Source: Paulinella micropora
Lineage: Eukaryota; Cercozoa; Imbricatea; Euglyphida; Paulinellidae
Assembly: GCA_019918135.1 (NCBI GenBank)
Contig: WBZZ01003591.1
Coordinates: forward strand, 20,209-84,208
Length of the DNA stretch: 64,000 nt
Direction of reading: 5' to 3'
In this document: positions 38,309 to 47,489 of the stretch, one piece after another
How positions within the stretch are numbered: the stretch's first letter is position 1
Layout: every line of letters starts with the position of its first letter
The notes under the pieces: model-generated
What the model saw: only the letters and a program-made list of their open reading frames with translations
Database searches by the model: none
What the model was told of the DNA's origin: nothing
Made by a program: the position numbers and the translations under genes

Positions 38309-39428
38309 ATGACCAAGAAGAGGCAAAAACCTCCCTGGCGCGCGCTCGACCCCGACGTCATGCACCACATCAAGCAACTGCCGCCGACCTTCGTGCCCTC
38401 GTTCCGCGGCCGCGCGCTCGCGGGCGTGCACACGTGGCTCGAGGCGCACGTGTGGCAGAAGGACCCCAAGTTCAGTCACAAAACCATTAAACCCAAACAG
38501 AACGTGTACGCACAATGGGAAGAACGCGCCGCCTCTGTCACGCAGAAGCGGAACTCCGCCAGGCACATCCAGGCCCCCTGGTTTGGCCGAGGTCTGCCTC
38601 TGTTCTCGCTCGCTCTGGCCTTGTTGTTGTCGCTTACTGTCCGCCCGAGCTTTTTGTTTCCGTTTTTTTGTTTGTTGCTGTGCAGGGAACGGCCTCGCTG
38701 TAGACTGTCAGCTCACCGCCTTCACCGAGATAGCCACGGGCCTGCGGCCGCCCGTGCTTAAGGGCACCATCTTTAAGAAAAATTATGCAGTGTGGGCAGG
38801 GGCGCCGCCGCAGCAGAAACAGAGCTTCTGCCGCAGCCTCAAGGCCTGCACGGGCGTCGACCTGGACCCCGACACTCTGCACTGCGTGCACCCGCTCGCC
38901 GCCAGCGCGCTCTCCTTCCTCTTCAGCCGCTTCGGCGAGCCGCTTGGCGTTCAAGTTCCTGTGCATGCTTCTTTGTCTCTTTGCACACACATCGATCAGG
39001 TCTGGCGCGACACCAAGACGCAGGACGTCGTTTTGCTAGAACTCTCACAGGCGTTATTTGACAGGGCGACTGCGAAAACTCCGACGATGAGGGGAGCGGA
39101 CTTCTGCGGCTGGGCCGATCTTCCGATGAACCGTTATATGATTCAGTCTGCTGTGGCTCACTGGCTCTTTACACAAACCTACACAATCTCGGCCAACGTA
39201 AAGTCGGGTGTGCTCTGCGTAGGGATCTATGGTGTCGCGTACAAGGAAGTTCCGACGAGCATGATTGAGCAGGCCGGACGGGCACTGCAGGGCCTGGCCC
39301 GCCCTGTAGTGCCCCCTGCAGCCCCCGCGGCGGCGGCAGCAGCAGAGGACGCCGACAGTCCTGAGCCACCGGCAAAAAAGCCAAGACTGATGCCAACGCA
39401 GAGGACGGGTAAAAGAAGTTTGTTTTAG
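38309..39428 (+). CDS. Hypothetical nuclear-type protein, two exons
   Basis: Exon 1 (38309-38591) starts MTKKRQKPPWRALDPDVMHH. Exon 2 (38686-39428) continues in frame after removal of a 94-nt GT-AG intron. Reading through the intron would give a hydrophobic, stop-ended stretch. The product, about 340 aa, has a basic N-terminus, a middle with Cys/His (CRSLKACTGVDL, LHCVHPLAASAL), and an Ala/Pro-rich tail with a nuclear-localisation-like PPAKKPRL. No family recognised. The stop is TAG followed immediately by TAA, a tandem stop. Confidence 0.65.
38592..38685 (+). other. Spliceosomal intron, 94 nt
   Basis: Donor CGAG|GTCTGC, acceptor TTTTTTTGTTTGTTGCTGTGCAG|GG. A strong pyrimidine tract is present, phase-1 junctions match (G|GG) and the exons join in frame. 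Confidence 0.7.
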
Positions 39429-39605
39429 TAAAAAAACAATAATATCGTTTTAAAGTTTTATTATATTTTGTTGGCCGCTTTTGAACCGTGTTGCTTACTC
39501 AGATTGGATTGAAATCTTGATTCTGAAAATTCAGAGATTCCTACAGAGGGAGAGGGGCAAGGCAACAAGCGGCTGACCCCACATCCCAGAGGCCCCAATC
39601 GAGGC

Positions 39606-39643
39606 AAAACACTAGACCCAAAATTTTTTGGGTCTGTGTTAGA
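39606..39643. terminator. Strong hairpin behind the TnpB relic
   Basis: AGACCCAAAA-TT-TTTTGGGTCT, extended by AACAC and GTGTT, about 16 bp of stem. It directly follows the TnpB stop (minus strand) and also lies 3' of the plus-strand gene ending at 39431. It could be a transcript-end hairpin, or the end structure or guide-RNA end of the TnpB element. Confidence 0.6.
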
Positions 39644-40484
39644 TTAGTACAGGTCCTGCTGGCCCAATGCCAGCAATCGTAAAAGGATGTTGCGACTGGC
39701 GTTCATGTCGCGTCCGTGCTGCAGGGCGCACCACTGGCAGCTGTAGGTCCTCGCGGCTCCAATGTCCGGCCACAGCGCCCCACATTGCGTACACGCCTGC
39801 GTGGTGAAGTTTTCGTTGCAGACTAGCACCTTGCACTTGCCGATGTATTCTCTCTGCAGGTCGAGCAAACGCTTGCGAAAAGCCGCGTGGCGCCAGGCCA
39901 TCATCTTGCGCTTGGTTTTTCTGGCGACACCAGTGCCTTGCACCATGTCCGATGCTCCGAACCAAGGCAGCACCACGTAGTCGTGATTATCAAGCGGCTT
40001 TCTTGTGCACGTCCTCGACCCTGTGATGGATTTTAGCACGCACTCGAGTGATAGCGCGCCGTAGGCGCCAGCGGTTGCGCTTCTTGCTCGTGTCCTTAGC
40101 CAGCAGCTCAAGCTTGCTCAGCAGCTTGTCGGTATGCTTCTGGAGCCGGTACACGCGCGCAATAGATCCGCACCCGAATTCGGTGATCGCGCCAGAGTCC
40201 GCGTGGTACACAGTCAGAAAGCTCCGGACGCCCGGGTCGATGCTCACTACGCGCTTGGAGCCGGGCTCAGCAACATCACGCTGGCGTTGCTCTATCTCTA
40301 CCGGTACGTGTAAGTACCACTTACCCAAGCGATCGACCCTCAGGCGTACGTCGTGCTTAATTTCAAGCTTGTGGGCCCCAAGCATGTGCTCTTGCTTTCT
40401 CCAATCTCTGGAGGCAACTGAGTCAGCGTTTAGAAAGCCTGCAAAGAAACCTCGCCGGGAGTGCCCGCGCAGCGCACGGGACAA
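39644..40484 (-). pseudogene. TnpB/Fanzor-type RNA-guided nuclease relic
   Basis: Frame one (from GTG 40484) has KWYLHVPVEIE, then VVSIDPGVRSFLTVY with the RuvC-I Asp (residue 83), then a Lys/Arg helical bridge (RWRLRRAITRVRAKIHHRVEDVH). It stops at 39990. Frame two carries DYVVLPWFGASDMV (RuvC-II position, Trp where Glu is usual), CNENFTTQACTQCG...CQWC (zinc ribbon) and GRDMNASRNILL (RuvC-III Asp). The Glu before the zinc ribbon fits the rearranged active site described for many Fanzors and some TnpBs. About 100-150 N-terminal residues that normally precede the RuvC-I region are missing, and a one-base shift near 40006 splits the rest. Hence a relic, unless the shift is an assembly error. 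Confidence 0.8.
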
Positions 40485-40808
40485 CAGCGTGCCTCGTCGT
40501 CACACGGCCAGTGTAAGAGCGCGCGCGCGAGAGAGACGCAGGCTGCTAGCCAGGCTCTGAGGTTGGGAGCCCATGCCGGCGGACCCCGCCGGGGAGGTGG
40601 CAGCCCCCCCCTCTCCTGCACCCGGAGTTACCACTACTCTGGCCCCGGCACCCCGCACACTCACCTGGCCGGCTCAGATCCGGGGCTTCCGGGCACGCTC
40701 ACCCCCCTCTCCTCCTCAGCCGTCGGGCTGTCGCTTTTAATAAGAGCCAACCTCTGCTCTGCAGAGTGTGCCCGCTCCCGGGTCAGGCAGGCCTGCCTGG
40801 CCCGAGTG
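40485..40808. other. Spacer upstream of the TnpB relic
   Basis: 324 bp where the TnpB N-terminus would be expected. No TnpB-like sequence is visible in any minus frame; CT/CCCC-rich patches only. Confidence 0.4.
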
Positions 40809-42473
40809 CTAGCTGCACTCGCGCGCTAGCTGCTCCTCGGCCTCTAGCTCAGCTGGCGAAAGTTCCATGACCGTGGGCCCGCTGGCGCTGGCACTAGACA
40901 ACAACAGCGGGTAGGCGGGCCGCGGGGCGTCGCAGATCCCCACGTCTACCCGCCCCTTCTTGTACCCCGGCACACCTGTGCTGGCAGGCAGCAGCGAGCC
41001 ACCCCGGCGATTCTTCATGGAAGTGTCGAACACGAAGACCTCCTCGGGCTGCATGCGCGTATTAAACATACCGCTGGCCTCCTTGTGGAACGTGAAGCGG
41101 ACGTAGGCCTTGAGGGAGGCGACCGTCCCGGGCGCGACGATGGCGCGCGCCACCTGGTCGTCCACGGGCAGCTGGTTGTCGTCCCGCATATTCCTCACCG
41201 TGATCTTGGTGTAGCCCGAGTTCTTGAACCACAAGTTGATGGCGAACTTGGTCTGCGAGCGGAGCGTCAGGCGCGGCTTGCCGTTGGGTCCCAGCGCTAC
41301 GGGGTCGGGCAGGTAATAGGTGCCGCCGCTATTGCTGTACTTGTGGAAGCTGCCCTGTAGCTGCGCCTCGTCCGTCTCATTGGCCTCGAGGTCCTTCATG
41401 CGCACCAGGTCCTCCCGCAGCAGGTCGTAGGTCTCGGGCTCGAACGTCCCGTCCGCCTTGATGTTTTTACCCACCCGTGTCCTGTTAAGGTCCGTGAGGC
41501 GGCGGAACAGGTAAGGCATGGCCTGGCGCGCCAGGTGAGCGTACTTGGGTTCTTGCAGCATCCGCACGGGCAGCGCCATGCGCAGGAACTCGAGGTACAG
41601 CGTGAACAAGACTTGCAACGGGTTCACTTGGTAGCTCTCGCCCAGGGGCGTGCAGGACACCACCAGAGGGATGTCGTCCTCCGCGCCGTCCCCCCGCGCT
41701 ATGACGGGCGTCGCCTCGGAGCTGAGCCCGATCACGCGCATGATGCAGTCCCGCTTGCGGCAGTGCTCTTCCGGGTTCGTAGCGTACCGATGGAAAAAGT
41801 GCTTCTCCATGCAGTACGTGCCGTGCGCGTCTTCGCCGAGCTGCCGGAGCTCGGCCGCGTCCTTGGCGGCCGTGGACTCCCACACACAGACCTCGCTCAG
41901 CACGCCCGGTGGGGTCAGGAAGCCGCGGCGCCCAAACGCCCCGCGCCGGCCGTGGTAAGTCATTTGCACCGTATCCACCTCCTTGCCGAGCTTGCGGTCC
42001 AGCTGCTTCTTCGTGGACAGGTTGGTCACGCCCCTGGGCTCCAGAAAGCGCTCGAACACCACTTGCTTCCGCGCCGGGGTGCCGGGCACCTCCACTACAC
42101 GGCACAGCCAGTCGCGCAGGTAATCGGTATCCAACGATTCGTACGCGGGGTTGTTGGCGTAGAAAAAGAAGCCGTCGGGGTCGCCGAACTGCGCCTGGAG
42201 CTCGCGCGGCAGATCGGCCACGGACACCAGCTCGGGGTCCACCGCGGGGTTGAAGCTGCGACGGAAGACTTCGTGGCGGGTATAGTAGTTAAACTCCAGG
42301 AGTGCGCGCTGGCCGTCCCGCGCTTGCTGTGCCTGGGCTACGCCGGCCGAGAGCGAGTCCAGGTCCGGCGCGGCCTCCTTGGCTTCCTCGGCGGTCTTGG
42401 CCTTCTTGGTGGGTGGGCTGGTCGTGGCTGCCTCGGTCGCGGCCCGACTGGTGCTTTTGCTGCTCTTGGGCAT
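40809..42473 (-). CDS. Hypothetical protein (554 aa), possible virion protein
   Basis: ATG 42473 is chosen. The longer frame upstream is Gly/Pro low complexity. The N-terminus is Ser/Thr/Lys/Ala-rich (residues 1-45, nuclear-localisation-like PPTKKAKT), and a well-structured body of ~490 aa follows. Segments such as GGTYYLPDPVALGPNGKPRL, TKFAINLWFKNSGYTKITV and SLKAYVRFTFHKEASGMF look beta-rich. No family is recognised; a capsid-associated (triplex- or coat-like) protein is possible by style only. Stop TAG at 40809. Readthrough would add 23 aa to a TAA. Single clean frame. Confidence 0.7.
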   Translation of the reverse strand: MPKSSKSTSRAATEAATTSPPTKKAKTAEEAKEAAPDLDSLSAGVAQAQQARDGQRALLEFNYYTRHEVFRRSFNPAVDPELVSVADLPRELQAQFGDPDGFFFYANNPAYESLDTDYLRDWLCRVVEVPGTPARKQVVFERFLEPRGVTNLSTKKQLDRKLGKEVDTVQMTYHGRRGAFGRRGFLTPPGVLSEVCVWESTAAKDAAELRQLGEDAHGTYCMEKHFFHRYATNPEEHCRKRDCIMRVIGLSSEATPVIARGDGAEDDIPLVVSCTPLGESYQVNPLQVLFTLYLEFLRMALPVRMLQEPKYAHLARQAMPYLFRRLTDLNRTRVGKNIKADGTFEPETYDLLREDLVRMKDLEANETDEAQLQGSFHKYSNSGGTYYLPDPVALGPNGKPRLTLRSQTKFAINLWFKNSGYTKITVRNMRDDNQLPVDDQVARAIVAPGTVASLKAYVRFTFHKEASGMFNTRMQPEEVFVFDTSMKNRRGGSLLPASTGVPGYKKGRVDVGICDAPRPAYPLLLSSASASGPTVMELSPAELEAEEQLARECS

Positions 42474-43039
42474 ACTCGGGGCTAGGAGGGGTCGCGTCTC
42501 GACCCGAGTGTGAATTGTGAGAGCCACGCGGGGGGCAGCCCCAGGGAGCCCCCCCCCTCCCCCAGCCCGCGCGCGCGCCGGCCGCCCGCGGCGGGGGGGG
42601 ACAACCAGCGTCGTCGCCGCTCCCTGCGGTTTCCCCACTCCCTCCCCCCCCTCCCCTCCTCCCGCACGCGTCTGCCGCACGCGGGGGGAGGGGCGTGCCG
42701 GCCGCCCCGCCGCCGGGCGGGGGGGGGTGGGGGTGGCGCCAGGGGTGGGGGTGCATCTTCCCCTCCCGCGCCGCGCCCGGAGGACGTCGCCCTCTCCCCC
42801 CCTCCCCGGCGCCACCCGCCAGTCGGCCCCGCCCCCCCCCCCACACGGCATTTCTGGGCCCAGCGGTCGTGGTCGATCGCCCGGCCAGCCCGCAGGTAGC
42901 ACCGGGGGGGGGGGGGGGCGGGGTGCGTACGGGAGGCGGGGGAGGGAGGGGGGGCTGGCAGGGGGCTGGCAGGGGGGGGCGTGGCCAACGACAGCGCCGT
43001 GGACCTGGTCTGGCTTGCAGGGGTACAGCTAGCTGTGCC
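42474..43039. other. Divergent G/C-tract region with acceptor-like site
   Basis: 566 bp between divergent genes, with many C runs on the left and G runs on the right (G15 at about 42903-42917). TCTGGCTTGCAG at about 43008-43019 lies 20 bp before ATG 43040 and resembles a splice acceptor for a 5'-UTR intron. Confidence 0.5.
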
Positions 43040-43489
43040 ATGGCTGAAAGTAGGGCGACACAGGGCGGCGAAGCGCAGACTACGGCCGCGCCCAAGAGAA
43101 AGCGTGACGAGCAAGTTCCTCTGTTTGCCCTGGTCCGGCGTGGGGACGCGCAAGTCTCGAATCCGGCGTGGTGCGCACAGCGCCATGCGTGCATTAGCTA
43201 CTTTAATGAGTGTGCACTGACTGAGGAAGCACTGGCCAGACTGCTAGAAGCTATGAACAGTGCAGAGACGCTAGCGGAGCTCCGGGCCGCCAGTCTGCAG
43301 CTAGCTAGGGTCCTGGTCGGGGCCCGTGCCTTAGCTCTGCCCGCGTTACAAAGGCTGCAGGCCACCAAGAAGTCGGGCTGCCAGTCTTGCGCGTGGCAGA
43401 AGTGCGCTGGTCCGCTGTGCCAAGAGCTCCTGCAGGCGGACGGCGGCTGCGCCTGCGGCTTCTCCCTCCGTAAAGAACACCAGGCCTAA
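43040..43489 (+). CDS. Small Cys-rich C-terminal protein (149 aa)
   Basis: ATG 43040 in GTGCCATGG context. The N-terminus has PKRKRDEQV (nuclear-localisation-like). The middle is a Leu/Ala helical bundle (LARLLEAMNSAETLAELRAA). The C-terminus has CQSCAWQKCAGPLCQELLQADGGCACGF, which could be a zinc knuckle. No family recognised; TAA stop. Single clean frame. Confidence 0.65.
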   Translation: MAESRATQGGEAQTTAAPKRKRDEQVPLFALVRRGDAQVSNPAWCAQRHACISYFNECALTEEALARLLEAMNSAETLAELRAASLQLARVLVGARALALPALQRLQATKKSGCQSCAWQKCAGPLCQELLQADGGCACGFSLRKEHQA

Positions 43490-44111
43490 GGCTGCGTGCG
43501 GGTGTGTGCCTGCGGCCCTACGCCGCACCGCAGAAAGCTACCGCCGCCTGCGACGCAGGGAACCGGCAAGATCCCCACTCCGCTCCCGGGGCCCGGGGGG
43601 AGCTCCTGTCCGGAGCGTACGCCCCCCAGCCACTAGCTTGGCGCGTGAGCGAGAGAGTGGCAGTAGCCTTGGTAGGTAGGAAGGTTGTTGCCTGATGAAA
43701 ACCTGTACTTTCCTTTTCTCGCACTGTGCGCTAGCCCAACCCTTTCCCCTCTCCCCCTTCTCTCCCTCCCCCGGTTCGGGGCCCGGCACGTGTAAGAAGC
43801 CAACCCAGTGAATTTAGTTCCCCCCCCCGGCACGGGAGGCGGCACACAGAACCTCCCTGCCCCTTCCCCCCCGCCCGCCCACACGTGGCGGCAGGCACTG
43901 GCGGGGAGGCGGCGGTGGTGGGCCAGGTCGCGTGCCGACGGGCGGGGAGGGGAGGGGGGGGCGCCCCCTCCCCCTCCCTGCCGCAGCTGCTCCTCCCGTC
44001 AGGGTGGGAGGAGGGGGGAGCAGGGTGTTTTTCTTTCTCCCCCCCCTCGAGCCGTCCACCCCTGGTGTCTCGCGAGCCCCGCGCGCCCGCGTGGGGGTAA
44101 ACCCAAAACAG
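43490..44111. other. GC-rich spacer before the 7-TM gene
   Basis: 622 bp with C and G runs (43818-43827, 43866-43873, 43950-43961, 44037-44047). The frame is open but low complexity. No gene supported; probable promoter or leader. Confidence 0.45.
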
Positions 44112-47100
44112 ATGGTGTCGGGACCCCAGAATCCGAGCGAGCACCCCGTGCCCGCTCCTATGGACGCCTTCCAGGAGTACGTGGTGCACAGCGCGCTGGT
44201 GTGGTCGGTGGCGACGCTGGTCCTGGGCTGCGTGTACGCGGCGCACCAACGGTCGCCGCGGCACGTGCGTGCCCTGGTGTACAAACTCAGCGCCGGGTGG
44301 TGGGCCCTGCAGTGCCTGGCGCAGGCGTGCTGGCTCGCGGGCCAGCGCTGGCTGTGTGCGACCGCGGCCTGCGGGGCCGGCCGGGGCGGCACGTGGCCCA
44401 CGGGCGAGATCGGGCGCTCGTACGCCTGGCTGCTGGGTGGCTGGGCCTACACGTGCCTGGGCGCCTGCCTGCTGCAGTTCTACCTGCTGCAGCTGGGCTG
44501 CGTGTGGCGCCAGCCACCGCCCGCCTGGCTGTGCGGTGGGCACCCGGCGGTCTATGTGCTGGGCGTGGGCGCGCTGGCGTTGGGCACGGTGCTGGCCGCG
44601 GTGGGCAGCCTGCCCGGCGCCGCGGCGTGGGTGCTGGTCGTAGATTCGGTGGACCTGTGGGTCTGGCTGGCCCAGCTGCTGGCGTACGTGACGGGCGTGC
44701 AGCACTGCCCGTGGCGCGTGCGCGTGTCCTGGGCCTGCAACCTGGGCCAGTCGCTGCTGCTGGTGCTCGGCCCCCTGGCCCACAGCCCCGAGGCACAGGA
44801 AGAGCTCGCGTACGTGTCCCTGACCAGCCGGCTGCTGAGCCTGGCCGCGCTGGCCTGGGTGGTGGCGTACCTAGTGCCGGCCGCGCTGTGGGCCTCGCAG
44901 CCGGGCAAGCACGAGGCCGCGCGCTGCGAGGACACGATCCAGGCGGAGGGGGTCACCAGGCTGCAGCTGTCCGAGGTGCAGCGCGGCAGCGACTGGGAAA
45001 AGCTCCTGGCCGAGTTCCTGCAGCGGGCGGCGGAGGGTGGAGCCCCCGGCGCGGGCGCCACCGAGTTGCTGCTGGTGGGCGAGGACGCCGCGCGGGCCGT
45101 GGCCGCGGCGCAGCAGCGGCATGCGCTCGACTGGCGCGCCGCGCTCACGGGCCCGCTGCCGGCGGGCGTGCTGGTAGGCGGCTGCTGCGCGGTGGGCGTG
45201 CCCGGGGGCCGGGCGGCCCGCGCGGCCGATGGCGCGCGCGAACTCGAGCTCAGGCTCTGGCGCCTGCAGCGCCAGGCTCCCCCGGGCGCTAAGCGCGGCC
45301 TCGACCTGACGCTGCCGGCCTTGCGCGGCTGGTGGGCCGGCCTGGGCGTGCAGTGGGACGACACCCGCCTGCTCTTGTCGCTGGACACCCTGTACGCGGG
45401 CGTGGAACTGCGAGTGTGCCTGCTCGAGTTGTGGCTCGTGCTGTGGCTGGACCGCGACGCGCCCTCCGACCTGCTGCCACTGCAGCGCGGGCTGTACTCG
45501 GACCTGCAGAGCCTGCTCCGGCTGCCGTCCGCCGAGTCCGAGTGCCTCGTGGGCGGGTGGCTGGCCGCGCAGCTGGCCGGCCACCGCGGCGCGACCCTGC
45601 GCCGCGCGTCGGCCTTAGCCACCGACGTCGTGCTGCGGGTCTTGTTCGCGCTGCAGGCCACGGGCGACGGCTTCGCCGACGAGACGCTGCAAACCTTGGT
45701 CTTCCAGGCCAGGCTGGACGGCTGGCTAGGGCCGGGGGACGCGACGCCCAAGGAACATCTGCGGCTGCTGCTACACCTCGCTCGTGTCCCTCGGCCGCGA
45801 CGCACACGCGCGCGCCCGGCTGGTGCTGCACACGCAGCTCGTGCTGGAGCAGCTCCTGCTGGCGGCGTCGGCGGCCCGTGCTTTCCGGGCCTCGGTGTAC
45901 CAGGAGCTGGCCCGCCCCCCGGCGCTGCAGTGCCACGCCGCCTGTCAGTGGCTGGGGCAGCCGACGGTGCTGGACCACGTGGTGCAGCAGCACCTGCCCG
46001 AGGCGGGCCAGCAGCTGCTGGCCACGCTGGCCGAACGCACGGAGCTGCGGCTGGGCGTGGGCGCGTGGCTGGCCGCGTCCGGCCTCACGGACTTTCTGGC
46101 GCGGCACTCGGCCTGCACGTCGTCGCTGCTGTTCCTGGCCTTGCTCGCCCGGGCCCGCCGCGCCGGCCCGCGCGGGCTCAGCAAGGACTTCTGGGCGTGC
46201 GCGCTCGTCGTGTACCAGCCCGGCGCAGACACCGCCCCCCGGCGCCTGCGCCTGGAGTCCTTGCTGGGCCTGCTGCTGCGGCAGCTGCTGCGCGGCGGGG
46301 CCCTGCGGAGCGCCCCGGCCGGCCGGACACGTGGCGCGCCCGACGGCCTGTGGCAGGACGAAAACCACCCGTTGGGCAAGGTGTTGCTAGCGCTCCTCGT
46401 GGCCGGGCGGCTCGTGGTCGTGGACCCGCGGCTGCGCGAGGAAAGCCCCGCCGCGGCCGGGGCGGCGCCGGCGGACGGGCGCGGCCGGCGCCTGCTGGAC
46501 GGCTCGTCGGCGCTGGCGGCCCTGCTCGGCCCCCTGGGCGCGCCGCAGTGGCTCGGCCGGTGGCTGGAGGCCGTGTGGCGCCCGCCCGGAGGGGGAGGGG
46601 GTCTGGCACGCCGACCCGCGCTGCCCGCTCCATCCGTACGCCGAGACGGTGGCCGCCTGCAGCGCCGGCCTCCCCCGCAAGCTCCAGCGCCTGCAGCAGG
46701 GCCAGCCCGAGCGGGACTTGTGGCTGCTGTACTCCTTGCATGGCGAGAAGGGGCTGCGCGCCCTGTTCCCCGAGGAGTGCGCCACGGCGTCGCCCGAGGG
46801 CCTGGTCACGTGGGGCGAGCTGCTACCGCAGCTGCGCGACTGCCTGCCGCCCGCCATGCTGGCCCGCTTTGTGCTGGTGCTGCACGAGGTCATGCGGCGC
46901 GCGGCCGATGAGTCCGCGTGCTGGGAGCAGGAGTTGGCTCTCTGCCCCGAACTCGCGACCTGGCGGCCCTACCTGCAGCAGAGCTTCATGCAGCTAGAGG
47001 ACGCGACCGAGTATGGGCTCGTCGCCCACGCGGGCGGGCTGGCCGTCGCGGCGCGGCCACCGCGGGCCGCGCGGCCCGCGCGGCCCATGACCTCCAAGCG

Positions 47101-47179
47101 GCACTCCCTCCTTCAGCTCCTGCGCGGCGCGGCCCAGCCCAGGCCCGCCGCCCCGGCCCTCCAGGCGCCGCCGGCGTAA
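44112..47179 (+). CDS. Seven-TM receptor-like protein with very long cytosolic tail
   Basis: ATG 44112 (or 44160). Residues ~20-270 contain seven hydrophobic spans: YVVHSALVWSVATLVLGCVY, WWALQCLAQACWLAG, YTCLGACLLQFYLLQLG, YVLGVGALALGTVLAAVG, VDLWVWLAQLLAYVTG, NLGQSLLLVLGPLA and LSLAALAWVVAYLVPAAL. This is a GPCR-like count. A ~740-residue Leu/Arg-rich helical tail follows. Two one-base shifts, near 45780 and in a G5AG5 run near 46597, break the tail, but coding resumes in the shifted frames to TAA 47177. Receptor activity is not shown; no DRY or NPxxY motif is obvious. It could be an envelope protein. Confidence 0.55.
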
Positions 47180-47208
47180 GCCTTGGGAGGCCACCGCCAC
47201 CTCCTGCG

Positions 47209-47253
<45 letters not shown>

Positions 47254-47489
47254 GAGTAGGCTAGGTTCGTGGGCCCTGCCCCGAAGAAGCCACGGCTGTT
47301 CGCGCGCTAGGCGCCCCGGCCGAGCGTCGTCCTGACTCATTAAAGCCCGAGCCCACGCAGCAGGCACCACCACGCCTCCCTCCCGCTCCACCACGCCCCC
47401 CTCTTCTCCCTTCCGCCGGTTTCCCCCTCCTCCCCCCCTTCCCTCCGCCGGGTGTCTGGGGGGGAGAGGGCGAGGTTGCGTGTATCAGA
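47180..47489. other. Pyrimidine-rich intergenic region
   Basis: (CT)n followed by a TATTAAAGC patch (about 47338) and C-rich sequence up to a CAG near 47488, which may be a splice acceptor for the next gene. No ORF with a start. Confidence 0.4.
47207..47251 (+). repeat. (CT)n microsatellite, ~21 units
   Basis: Pure CT repeat ending CGCGAG, 28 bp behind the 7-TM gene stop. Confidence 0.95.
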
